Shown: in pieces, positions 15,782-24,807 of the stretch
Layout: every line of letters starts with the position of its first letter
How positions within the stretch are numbered: position 1 is the stretch's first letter
From: Atlantibacter subterraneus
Lineage (GTDB): Bacteria > Pseudomonadota > Gammaproteobacteria > Enterobacterales > Enterobacteriaceae
Assembly (NCBI RefSeq): GCF_007570865.1
Contig: NZ_VLPS01000001.1
Location: forward strand, 992,001-1,056,000
DNA length: 64,000 nt
Direction: 5' to 3'
Position numbers and translations under genes: made by a program
The notes under the pieces: generated by a model
The model's database searches: none
Seen by the model: only the letters and a program-made list of their open reading frames with translations
Told to the model about the DNA's origin: nothing

Positions 15782-16115
15782 GAATCGATCCCGGACGGTG
15801 AGTACGCCAGCCATTCTACACAGTTTTAACCGAATGGCAGCGGCAGTTTTTACCAACCAGCGGCCCATACGCGTGGTTTTCGGCGATCTGAATCACAGAT
15901 TCAAAATCGTTTTTATTTTTGTGTTGAAAACAACACCTGATTTAACCACCCTTATGTGGAACCGGTTACCTATGCTGTTTCACTGAAAACGGCTTTTCAT
16001 GAAGTTATTATCTAACCCTATGAAAGTAATGACCTTACCCGGATAAATGCGCTGATTTTGTCGGCCAACAAGCACGGCGATAAAAAGACGGCAGGGCATT
16101 ACGCGAGAATCAGTC
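15782..16115. promoter_or_regulatory. Divergent ascG / ascFB control region with two AscG operators
   Basis: A 334-base region. Two LacI-family palindromes stand out: AACCGGTT at the centre of 15957-15970, and TGAAAACGGCTTTTCA at 15984-15999. Both resemble the AscG consensus I recall, TGAAACCGGTTTCA. Two other inverted repeats are present: TGAATC-N3-GATTCA (15889-15903) and GTGTTG-N4-CAACAC (15921-15936). The operators lie 117-159 bases upstream of the ascF start at 16116, consistent with blocking the ascF promoter. The repeats are direct observation; the binding assignment is by family. Confidence 0.65.
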
Positions 16116-17573
16116 ATGTCAAAAAATTATGCAGCAGTATCCCGCTCGATAGTGGATGCCATTGGCGGTGCGGACAATATCGCGTCGGTGACGCACTGCA
16201 TGACCCGTCTGCGCTTCGTGCTGAAAGACGATAGCGCGGCGGACATCGCAAAACTGAAAAGCATCAGCGGCGTGCTGGGGGTGGTGAACAACGATACCCA
16301 GTGCCAGGTGATCATCGGCAACACCGTGTCTCAGGCCTACGCCGAAGTGCTGAAACTGCTGCCGGAAGGCGCAGTCGCGCATAAGGCATTGCCGCAGAAA
16401 AATAAACTCACCCTGCGTCGCATCGGCGCGGGCATTCTCGATGCGCTGATCGGCACCATGTCGCCGTTAATCCCGGCGATTATCGGCGGCTCGATGCTGA
16501 AACTGCTGGCGATGATCCTCGACATGACCGGCGTGTTTGAAAAGGGCTCCTCAACGCTGATTATCCTCAACACCATCGGCGACGGCGCGTTCTTCTTCCT
16601 GCCGATCATGGTCGCGGCCTCGGCGGCGCTGAAATTCAAAACCAACATGTCGCTGGCGATTGCCATCGCAGGCGTGCTGGTACACCCGAACTTTATCGAC
16701 TTAATGGCGAAAGCCGCCCAGGGCCAGCACGTTGAATTTATGGGCCTGACGGTCACGGCGGTGAAATACACCTACACCGTGATCCCGGCACTGTGCATGA
16801 CTTGGATACTGTCGTACATCGAACGCTGGGTCGACAGAATTACCCCGGCGGTCACCAAAAACTTCCTTAAACCAATGCTGATTGTGCTGATTGCCGCGCC
16901 GATCGCGATTATGTTTATCGGCCCGGTAGGCATCTGGATCGGCAGCGGGATTTCTAAACTGGTGTACACCATTCACAGCCATCTGGGCTGGCTGTCGGTG
17001 GCGATTATGGGCGCTATCTGGCCGTTGCTGGTAATGACCGGGATGCACCGCGTGTTTACCCCCACCATTATTCAGACCATCGCCGAAACCGGCAAAGAGG
17101 GCATGGTGATGCCGTCGGAAATCGGTGCCAACCTGTCGCTGGGCGGTTCGTCGCTGGCGGTGGCCTGGCGTACCAAAAACCCGGAACTGCGCCAGACGGC
17201 GCTGGCCGCAGCGGCGTCCGCTATTGTCGCCGGGATCTCCGAACCGGCGCTGTACGGCGTGGCGCTGCGCCTTAAGCGTCCGCTGATCGCCTGCTTAATC
17301 ACCGGCTTTATTTGCGGCGCGGTGGCGGGTATCGGCGGGCTGGCCAGCCATTCCATGGCGTCGCCGGGGCTGTTCACCAGCGTCCAGTTCTTTGACCCGG
17401 CCAATCCGATGAGTATTGCCTGGGTGGTGGGCGTGATGATCCTGTCGGTGGTGATCTCTTTCTTCGTGACGCTGCTGCTGGGCTTTGAAGATATCCCGGT
17501 AGAAAAGTCGGCGGAAGCCGAACAACCCGCGTCTGCCAACCCGCAGATTGAACCGGCAGTAAAAGTTAATTAA
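16116..17573 (+). CDS. ascF: PTS beta-glucoside (cellobiose/arbutin/salicin) permease EIIBC, AscF
   Basis: A 485-residue phosphotransferase permease that imports and phosphorylates aryl-beta-glucosides. The N-terminal EIIB domain (1-90) has the phosphocysteine in SVTHCMTRLRF (Cys28). The EIIC membrane domain (about 105-465) has about ten hydrophobic segments, including GISEPALYGVALRLK. It has no EIIA domain, so phosphate must come from a glucose-type EIIA (Crr), as for E. coli AscF, which has the same domain plan. It is followed after 18 bases by ascB. Confidence 0.93.
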   Translation: MSKNYAAVSRSIVDAIGGADNIASVTHCMTRLRFVLKDDSAADIAKLKSISGVLGVVNNDTQCQVIIGNTVSQAYAEVLKLLPEGAVAHKALPQKNKLTLRRIGAGILDALIGTMSPLIPAIIGGSMLKLLAMILDMTGVFEKGSSTLIILNTIGDGAFFFLPIMVAASAALKFKTNMSLAIAIAGVLVHPNFIDLMAKAAQGQHVEFMGLTVTAVKYTYTVIPALCMTWILSYIERWVDRITPAVTKNFLKPMLIVLIAAPIAIMFIGPVGIWIGSGISKLVYTIHSHLGWLSVAIMGAIWPLLVMTGMHRVFTPTIIQTIAETGKEGMVMPSEIGANLSLGGSSLAVAWRTKNPELRQTALAAAASAIVAGISEPALYGVALRLKRPLIACLITGFICGAVAGIGGLASHSMASPGLFTSVQFFDPANPMSIAWVVGVMILSVVISFFVTLLLGFEDIPVEKSAEAEQPASANPQIEPAVKVN

Positions 17574-19022
<1,449 letters not shown>

Positions 19023-19029
19023 CGCTGCC

Positions 19030-19060
19030 AACCGGGGATGCACCTGCCGCATTCCCGGTT
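19030..19060 (+). terminator. Terminator hairpin after ascB
   Basis: AACCGGGGATG (19030-19040) pairs with CATTCCCGGTT (19050-19060) over 11 positions with one G-T pair and a 9-base loop. Only three T follow, so it may be a weak terminator. The rest of the gap to 19287 should hold the promoter of the next operon; a TTGACC at 19224-19229 is a possible -35 but no convincing -10 follows. Confidence 0.6.
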
Positions 19061-19287
19061 AACTTTCCCTGCCCATACCGCCCAATTTCCGTGGCTTGTT
19101 TTTACTCCCACGCGCTCGCAATCTTTGCAGTCACTTTTCACGACTTATCAACATTTCCTATGAAACTGTGCGATGCCTCGCAGCAATACGCTTTTTGCTG
19201 GTTGTTTTGCGACCATGATCACTTGACCAGTCAGGTAGACAAGTTCTAAGTTGAATACACCAACTCACTGATAACAGGGCGTATCGT

Positions 19288-20259
19288 ATGGGGTTTATTC
19301 GCACACTCACCGGTGACATCGCACCGCAGCAGCTCGGGGTGACCTACAGTCACGACCATCTTTACTGCATCCCGCCGTACTGGCAGGAGCGCAACGAAGA
19401 GGATCTGCTGCTCGACGATAAAGCCGCTTCCGAACGCGAACTGGCAGACTTCCGCGCCGCAGGCGGGAAGTCGATTTATGACGCTACCGCGCCGGACTAT
19501 GGCCGTCACGTTGAGGTGGTGGCGGAGATTGCCAGCCGTCAGCAGGTGCAAATCATAGCCACCGCCGGGTTTAATAAAGGCTTCCTGTGGAGCTCGAAGC
19601 GTCCGGGCACCGATCAGACCTTCGCCGACTGGATTGCCAACACCCCCCTCGATGCGCTGGTTGAACACGTCAGCCGGGAAGTAACCGACGGTATCGACGG
19701 CACCGCATACCGCGCCGGGATGGTGAAGTGCGGCACTGGTTATAACGCCATTTCGCCGCTGGAGCGTAAAACCATGGAAGTGGTGGTGCGCGCCCAACAG
19801 GCCACCCACGCGCCGATGCACAGCCATACGGAAATGGGCACCATGGCCCTGGAGCAGGCCGCGATTTTTAAACAACTGGGCCTTGATTTGTCCCGCATCT
19901 GCTTTGCACATATGGATCGCAATCCCGATCCCTGGCTACACCGTCAACTTGCCAACACCGGGGCATTTATCTCGTTTGACGGTATCAGCCGGATCAAATA
20001 TTTCCCCGAGCACGTCCGCACCGAGGCCATTCTGGCGCTGTGCAAGAAGGGGTATCAAAAACAGATCCTGATCGGCGGCGATTTCGCCCGCAAAAGCATG
20101 AGCGCCCATTATGGAAAAGGCGGGCTGGGATTGAAATTTATCCTGGCGGACTGGCGCCCACGGTTTCTTGAAGAAGCGCGGGAAGCGGGTTTTGACGGCG
20201 AAGCGCTGCTGCATGATTTCTTCGTCGAAAACCCGGCGCGCTACTTCAGCTTTGGTTAA
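19288..20259 (+). CDS. Phosphotriesterase-family (COG1735) metal-dependent hydrolase
   Basis: A 323-residue amidohydrolase-superfamily protein of the phosphotriesterase-homology type. Metal ligands are readable: HxH at His22/His24 (YSHDHLY), a bridging Lys near 148 (GMVKCGTGY), His in HSHTEMGTMAL near 178, His in FAHMDRNPD near 209, and Asp in LIGGDFARKS near 266. Known members of COG1735 include lactonases acting on phosphorylated sugar lactones, rather than true organophosphate hydrolases. First gene of a seven-gene operon with an ascorbate-type PTS, so a phosphorylated lactone or cyclic sugar derivative is a sensible guess for its substrate (inference). Confidence 0.85.
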   Translation: MGFIRTLTGDIAPQQLGVTYSHDHLYCIPPYWQERNEEDLLLDDKAASERELADFRAAGGKSIYDATAPDYGRHVEVVAEIASRQQVQIIATAGFNKGFLWSSKRPGTDQTFADWIANTPLDALVEHVSREVTDGIDGTAYRAGMVKCGTGYNAISPLERKTMEVVVRAQQATHAPMHSHTEMGTMALEQAAIFKQLGLDLSRICFAHMDRNPDPWLHRQLANTGAFISFDGISRIKYFPEHVRTEAILALCKKGYQKQILIGGDFARKSMSAHYGKGGLGLKFILADWRPRFLEEAREAGFDGEALLHDFFVENPARYFSFG

Positions 20260-20267
20260 GGCAGCCT

Positions 20268-20999
20268 ATGAAACTGCATCAGCTTAACGAGCAGCAGGCG
20301 AAAGCGGCCCTTCCCAGGGCCAGAATCGCGCTGCTGCCGCTGGGGGCGGTGGAGCCGCACGGCGATCACCTGCCGCTGGATACCGATAACCTGTTAGCAG
20401 AACGCTTTTGCGAACGGCTGGACAGCGCGCTGGGCGAGGATGCCATCACCCTGCCGGTGATCTCCTACAGCCAGGTGTGGTCGCTGCGCGGTCACGCCGG
20501 GGCGATTGATATCGGCAACGCGCTGCTGGGGGATCTGCTGGTCAGCCTGGCACGCAATATGGCGGGCTACGGCATTACCACCACGGCGGTGATCAACGCC
20601 CATTACGGCAATTTCGACGCCATCAAAGCGGCGGCCCGCCAGCTTCGCGAGGAGGGCATTACGCTGCTGAGTTACAGCTGGGCGGGGATGGACGGCTGCG
20701 TGGCGAAGCTGCGCGAATCGGCGGTGGCCTATCCTGGCTATATGCATGCCGATGAAATTGAAACGTCATTAATGCTGGCGCTCGCGCCGGAGGCGGTGGA
20801 TATGACCCAGGCCCGCGAGCATTACCCCGCGTTTCCGGAAGATTTCCGCTACCGCCCTGAGCCCTGGACCGCGTTTTCCGATTACTCGGTGCTCGGCGAC
20901 CCGCGCTGCGCCAGCGCGGAAAAAGGCGAGGCCTTTGTTCAACAGGCGCTGGAAACCACCTTAGCGTCCATCACGCGCATAATCAGGGAGGCGCAATGA
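20268..20999 (+). CDS. Creatininase-family amidohydrolase
   Basis: A 243-residue creatininase/MftE-type protein. Metal-binding signatures: GAVEPHGDHLPLDTDN (residues about 26-41), NAHYGNFDAI near 110, and HADEIETSLML near 158. Family members hydrolyse cyclic amides or formamide-type bonds (creatinine, FAPy intermediates), cleaving C-N bonds with a binuclear metal site. It overlaps the next gene by four bases (ATGA), so it is translationally coupled to the PTS genes. Two hydrolases of different folds beside a sugar PTS suggest a substrate with both a sugar part and an amide or lactone bond. Substrate unknown. Confidence 0.85.
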   Translation: MKLHQLNEQQAKAALPRARIALLPLGAVEPHGDHLPLDTDNLLAERFCERLDSALGEDAITLPVISYSQVWSLRGHAGAIDIGNALLGDLLVSLARNMAGYGITTTAVINAHYGNFDAIKAAARQLREEGITLLSYSWAGMDGCVAKLRESAVAYPGYMHADEIETSLMLALAPEAVDMTQAREHYPAFPEDFRYRPEPWTAFSDYSVLGDPRCASAEKGEAFVQQALETTLASITRIIREAQ

Positions 21000-21430
21000 T
21001 TAGCCCAAACGCAATCCATCTGGATTACCCGGCCACGTCTGCCGACGAGGCGATTCGTAAATCCGGGGATGCGCTGTGCGCCGCCGGAGCCTGTAGCGAG
21101 CAGTACACCCAGGCGATGATCGACAGCTATCACCAGTTCGGCCCCTATTTTGTGATTGCGCCGGGGCTGGCGATGCCCCACGCGCGGCCAGAGAACGGGG
21201 CGATTGCGCCGCAAATCAGCCTGGTGCGGCTGCGCGAGCCGGTGGAGTTTGGCCACGCGGAAAACGACCCGGTGCAGCTGGTGCTGGGGCTGTCCGCCAC
21301 CAACAGCGATCAGCATATTCAGTTAATTCAAAAAATCGTCACCCTGCTGGGTGATGAGGAAAACCTGCAAACCTTAATGAATTCCCATGATGCGCAGCAG
21401 ATTTACCGTCTGATGATCGATGCGGAATAA
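20996..21430 (+). CDS. PTS EIIA component (mannitol/fructose/ascorbate type)
   Basis: A 144-residue EIIA of the PtsN/UlaC fold. The phosphorylated histidine is His62 in GLAMPHARPE. It receives phosphate from HPr and passes it to the EIIB encoded next. Separate EIIA, EIIB and EIIC genes in this order, with a UlaA-like EIIC, mark it as an ascorbate/galactitol-superfamily PTS. Confidence 0.9.
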   Translation: MISPNAIHLDYPATSADEAIRKSGDALCAAGACSEQYTQAMIDSYHQFGPYFVIAPGLAMPHARPENGAIAPQISLVRLREPVEFGHAENDPVQLVLGLSATNSDQHIQLIQKIVTLLGDEENLQTLMNSHDAQQIYRLMIDAE

Positions 21431-21458
21431 ACCACTACGTCCGTCTGGAGAAATAACA

Positions 21459-21737
21459 ATGAAAATACTCACTGTCTGCGGTTTGGGAATGGGGTCGAGC
21501 TTAATTTTACGTATGAACGTGGAAACGGTGCTGAAAAAGCACGGCGTGGAAGCGAACGTCGAGCATATGGACGTCTCCGCCGCCGCGTCGGCGAATGCCG
21601 ATCTGGTGATCACCAACGCCGAGCTGGTGGGCAATTTACAGCATTTATCCTGCCCGGTGGTGGTGGTGAATAACTACATCGACACCAACGAAATCACCCA
21701 GGCGCTGGTTAACGCAGGCATTCTTACTCAGGGGTAA
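21459..21737 (+). CDS. PTS EIIB component (ascorbate type, UlaB-like)
   Basis: A 92-residue EIIB with the phosphocysteine Cys7 in the loop VCGLGMGSSL. The start at 21459 was chosen because it follows a GGAG site and begins directly at the first strand (MKILTVCG); the longer frame from 21420 overlaps the EIIA gene and adds an unrelated leader. Acts between EIIA and the EIIC permease. Confidence 0.9.
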   Translation: MKILTVCGLGMGSSLILRMNVETVLKKHGVEANVEHMDVSAAASANADLVITNAELVGNLQHLSCPVVVVNNYIDTNEITQALVNAGILTQG

Positions 21738-21741
21738 GACC

Positions 21742-23052
21742 ATGAACGAATTTATCGGCGTACTGCGTTGGATCACCGTCAATATCTTCGGCGAAGCGTC
21801 CATCCTGATTGGCCTGATCGTGCTGCTCGGGCTGGTGCTGCAAAACAAACCGCTGGCGGATATTGTCTCCGGCACCCTGAAGGGGATTTTAGGCTTTTTG
21901 ATTATTGGTGCCGGGGCGGGGATTATCGTCTCCGCGCTGCTGATCTTCCAGCCAATCTGGACCGAAGTGTTCGGCTTAAGCTCCATGAATCTGACCAACA
22001 TTATCGGCCAGGTGAAGTTCAGCGAGCGCTACGGCAGCAGCGTCACCATCGCTATCGCGGGCGGGTTCGCCTTCAACCTGCTGCTGGCGCGCCTGACGCG
22101 CTTTAAGTATATCTACCTGACCGGGCACATGATGTTCTGGACCACCATGATCTTCGCGGGCGTGATGGTTAACAGCAACCCGGCGATCTCCGGCTGGCAG
22201 TTAACGTTAATGCTCACCGTGATCATGGGCCTGTACTGGACGCTGCAACCGGCGCTGGTGCAGCCGTGGGTGCGCAAAATTACCGGCAACGACAATATTG
22301 CGCTCGGCCATACCTCGGCGTCGGTGGCGCTGCTGGGGGCGATTTTCGGCAAACTGTTTTCCCGCAACAGCATCAGTTCGGAAGATATCCAGGTGCCGAA
22401 AAAGCTCGGCTTCCTGCGTGATTCTAACGTGGTGACCGCCCTGACAATGACGCTGCTGTTCTTTATCGGCACCTTTATTCTGCAAATCAAAGGCACCCCG
22501 AAAGCGGCGGAGATCCTGGCGCAGTCCGGCGATTTAAGTTTTTACATCTACGCCCTCAAGCAGTCGCTGATGTTTACCGGCGGGATTGCGGTGGTGCTGC
22601 TCGGTGTGCGGATGTTTATCGGTGAAATGGTGCCGGCGTTTAACGGCATCGGCTCGCGACTGGTTCCCGGCGCGCGCCCCGCGCTGGACTGCCCGATCCT
22701 GTTTAACTTCGCGCCGAACGCGGTGGTGCTGGGTTTTGTGGGGGCATTTGTCGGCTCGCTGCTGTGGCTGACGCTGATCGGGCATTACACCGGCTACGTG
22801 TTTATCCCCAGCATGATCGTGATTTTCTTCCATGCGGGCACCGCCGGTGTATTTGGCAACGTCACGGGCGGCTATAAGGGCGCGCTGCTGGCGGGCTTTA
22901 TCACCTCGACGGTGGTGGCCTGGGGCCAATACTTCTGCGTCAGCTACTTCATCAATAACACCGTGCCGGATACCGCGCTGTGGGCCGGAGACAGCGATAT
23001 GTTCGTACTGTCGCCGCTGATTAGCGCCTTAACCCGTCTGCTGACGTTCTGA
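21742..23052 (+). CDS. PTS EIIC permease (ascorbate family, UlaA/SgaT-like)
   Basis: A 436-residue membrane protein with about 10-11 hydrophobic segments of the UlaA family (ILIGLIVLLGLVLQ; GILGFLIIGAGAG; the GEMVPAFNGIGSRLVPGARPALDCPILF motif near 295-325). UlaA itself carries L-ascorbate. The neighbouring genes are not the ula catabolic genes, so the sugar is probably different. Gap to EIIB is four bases. Confidence 0.9.
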   Translation: MNEFIGVLRWITVNIFGEASILIGLIVLLGLVLQNKPLADIVSGTLKGILGFLIIGAGAGIIVSALLIFQPIWTEVFGLSSMNLTNIIGQVKFSERYGSSVTIAIAGGFAFNLLLARLTRFKYIYLTGHMMFWTTMIFAGVMVNSNPAISGWQLTLMLTVIMGLYWTLQPALVQPWVRKITGNDNIALGHTSASVALLGAIFGKLFSRNSISSEDIQVPKKLGFLRDSNVVTALTMTLLFFIGTFILQIKGTPKAAEILAQSGDLSFYIYALKQSLMFTGGIAVVLLGVRMFIGEMVPAFNGIGSRLVPGARPALDCPILFNFAPNAVVLGFVGAFVGSLLWLTLIGHYTGYVFIPSMIVIFFHAGTAGVFGNVTGGYKGALLAGFITSTVVAWGQYFCVSYFINNTVPDTALWAGDSDMFVLSPLISALTRLLTF

Positions 23053-23063
23053 GGGAGATCACC

Positions 23064-23804
23064 ATGAGTCAGGCAGTTAACGCTTATTTTGAGCAGATCC
23101 AGCAAAAACTGGCCCAGCTGGCGGCGCAGCAGGAGACGCTCGACCGCGCCGCCCGGGCGATGCTCGACACGGTGCTGAAGGGCCGCAATCTGTTTGTGTT
23201 TGGCGCCAGCCACGCCGGGATTCTGGCGGAGGAGATGAGCTATCGCGCAGGCGGCCTGGCAATCGTCAACCCGCTGTTTTCCCCGGCGCTGATGCTCAAC
23301 GTGCGCCCGCTTACGCTCACCAGCGCAGTAGAAAATGTCGAAGGGCTGGGGAAAGTGATGGTGGAAAGCTCCCCGCTGGAGGCGGGGGACACGCTGATTA
23401 TCCATTCGGTCTCGGGGCGCAACGCCATCACCCTCGACGTGGCGCTGGCGGCCAAAGCCTGCGGTGCGACGGTGATCGCCATTACCAGCCTGGAAACCGC
23501 GAAGCGCGTTACCTCGCGCCACTCCAGCGGCAAACTGCTGGCCGGGACAGCGGACATCACGCTGGATAACCAGTGCGACTACGGCGACGCGGCGGTTAGC
23601 CTGCCGGGCCTGGCGCAGAAAGCCGCGCCGCTGTCGACCATTATGGGGGCGACCATCGCCAACAGCCTGGTGCTGCGCTTGTGCGAGCTGATGCAGGAAA
23701 ACGGCGTGGAGCCGCCGATCCTTGCCAGCGCAAACATAGACGGCAATCAGCAGATAAATCGGGATATAATGGACGCTTACCGGAGCCGAATCTTCTACCT
23801 CTGA
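23064..23804 (+). CDS. SIS-domain sugar-phosphate-binding protein
   Basis: A 246-residue protein of the sugar isomerase (SIS) fold (UPF0309-type). The phosphosugar loop is near residues 50-75 (FVFGASHAGILAEEMSYRAGG) and the second SIS motif near 110-120 (LIIHSVSGRNAITLDVAL). SIS proteins isomerise, deaminate or bind phosphosugars; the enzyme activity here is not evident. Its place after the PTS genes suggests it acts on the imported phosphosugar after the hydrolases. Confidence 0.8.
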   Translation: MSQAVNAYFEQIQQKLAQLAAQQETLDRAARAMLDTVLKGRNLFVFGASHAGILAEEMSYRAGGLAIVNPLFSPALMLNVRPLTLTSAVENVEGLGKVMVESSPLEAGDTLIIHSVSGRNAITLDVALAAKACGATVIAITSLETAKRVTSRHSSGKLLAGTADITLDNQCDYGDAAVSLPGLAQKAAPLSTIMGATIANSLVLRLCELMQENGVEPPILASANIDGNQQINRDIMDAYRSRIFYL

Positions 23805-23817
23805 GTGGAGCAACCGT

Positions 23818-24570
23818 ATGTTCGAGTCTGATGGACTCCCGCTTTATCTCAAAATCAAAAACATCATTTTGCAGCGTATTTTGTCGTGTACCTATACCGA
23901 CAGGCTGCCCGGCGAGTTGATCCTGGCCGATGAGTTTAATGTGGCGCGCGGCACCATTAAGCAGGCGATCGATTCACTGGTCAGCGGCGGGATGGTGTAT
24001 CGCGAGCAGGGGAAGGGCACGTTCATCAACCGCGACGCGCTGCTCAAGCACTATACCGATCTACCGGATGTGCTGGTGGCCTTCGGCACGCCTCAGCCGG
24101 TCCAGGCTGAGGTGATTTCCCTGCTGGCAACCATGGCGGACCACGATGTTGCCCGGCAGATGGGGCTGGAGGTCGGTAGCCAGCTGATGCGGCTGGAGCG
24201 GCGTATGCTGCAGGGCGACCGCATCGTTGGCCATTCCCTGAGCTGGTTGAATAGCCGCTTTTATAACGATCTCAGCCATATTGATGATGAAGGCACGCTC
24301 TACTCCCAACTGCGCGAAGCCTTTGGTTATTCGCCGACCCACGCCCGGGAAAACTTTGCGCCGGTGGTCTGCGATCCGCGCCTGGCGCGCCTGCTGGGCT
24401 GTGAGCCGGGTGAGGCACTGTTCAAAATCGAACGTATCGCACGCAATCCCGATGATGTGGTGCTGGAATACAGCATTACCTACGTTAAAAACGCCACGCT
24501 GTCGCTGGAGATTGCCGCTAACCAGAATGCGGCGGACGCGCACTGGAACTGTAAAATCGTTGCCCGCTAA
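23818..24570 (+). CDS. GntR/HutC-family (UTRA) regulator of the PTS-hydrolase operon
   Basis: A 250-residue regulator. The N-terminal GntR winged helix (about 5-70: LPLYLKIKNIILQRI, LPGELILADEFNVARGTIKQAIDSL, YREQGKGTFI) is followed by a UTRA ligand-binding domain (about 90-245: MRLERRMLQGDRIVGHS, LFKIERIARNPDDVVLEYSITYV). UTRA domains normally bind a phosphorylated sugar. Last gene of the operon, so it probably regulates it by autogenous control with the imported phosphosugar as inducer. Confidence 0.9.
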   Translation: MFESDGLPLYLKIKNIILQRILSCTYTDRLPGELILADEFNVARGTIKQAIDSLVSGGMVYREQGKGTFINRDALLKHYTDLPDVLVAFGTPQPVQAEVISLLATMADHDVARQMGLEVGSQLMRLERRMLQGDRIVGHSLSWLNSRFYNDLSHIDDEGTLYSQLREAFGYSPTHARENFAPVVCDPRLARLLGCEPGEALFKIERIARNPDDVVLEYSITYVKNATLSLEIAANQNAADAHWNCKIVAR

Positions 24571-24807
24571 GCGCGGTGTTGAGTGCGATCGTTTGGTTGC
24601 ACACCAACACAAACGGACACGGGTTAGGGGTTGATTTGTTAACATTCAGAATAAAATCCTAATTTAGTTAATAAGAATTATCATTCCATTCCGAAAAATA
24701 CCTCTTAATTTCCGTTAATCCGTTATTTGCTGCGTTACATCAAACTTCCTGCCGCATGGCTCTCCAAAAATACACACTTTCTCAATGCCAATGAAGAGAG
24801 TGATGTC

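Noticed and set aside
19288..20259. Organophosphate-degrading phosphotriesterase
   Set aside because: The fold and metal ligands fit the broader COG1735 family; operon context with a PTS points to a sugar-derived substrate.
24631..24644. FNR site upstream of the DmsA-like gene
   Set aside because: Only the left half TTGAT matches; the right half scores one of five.
24670..24688. Fur box upstream of the DmsA-like gene
   Set aside because: 12 of 19 matches to the consensus in an AT-rich stretch, not distinguishable from chance by eye.
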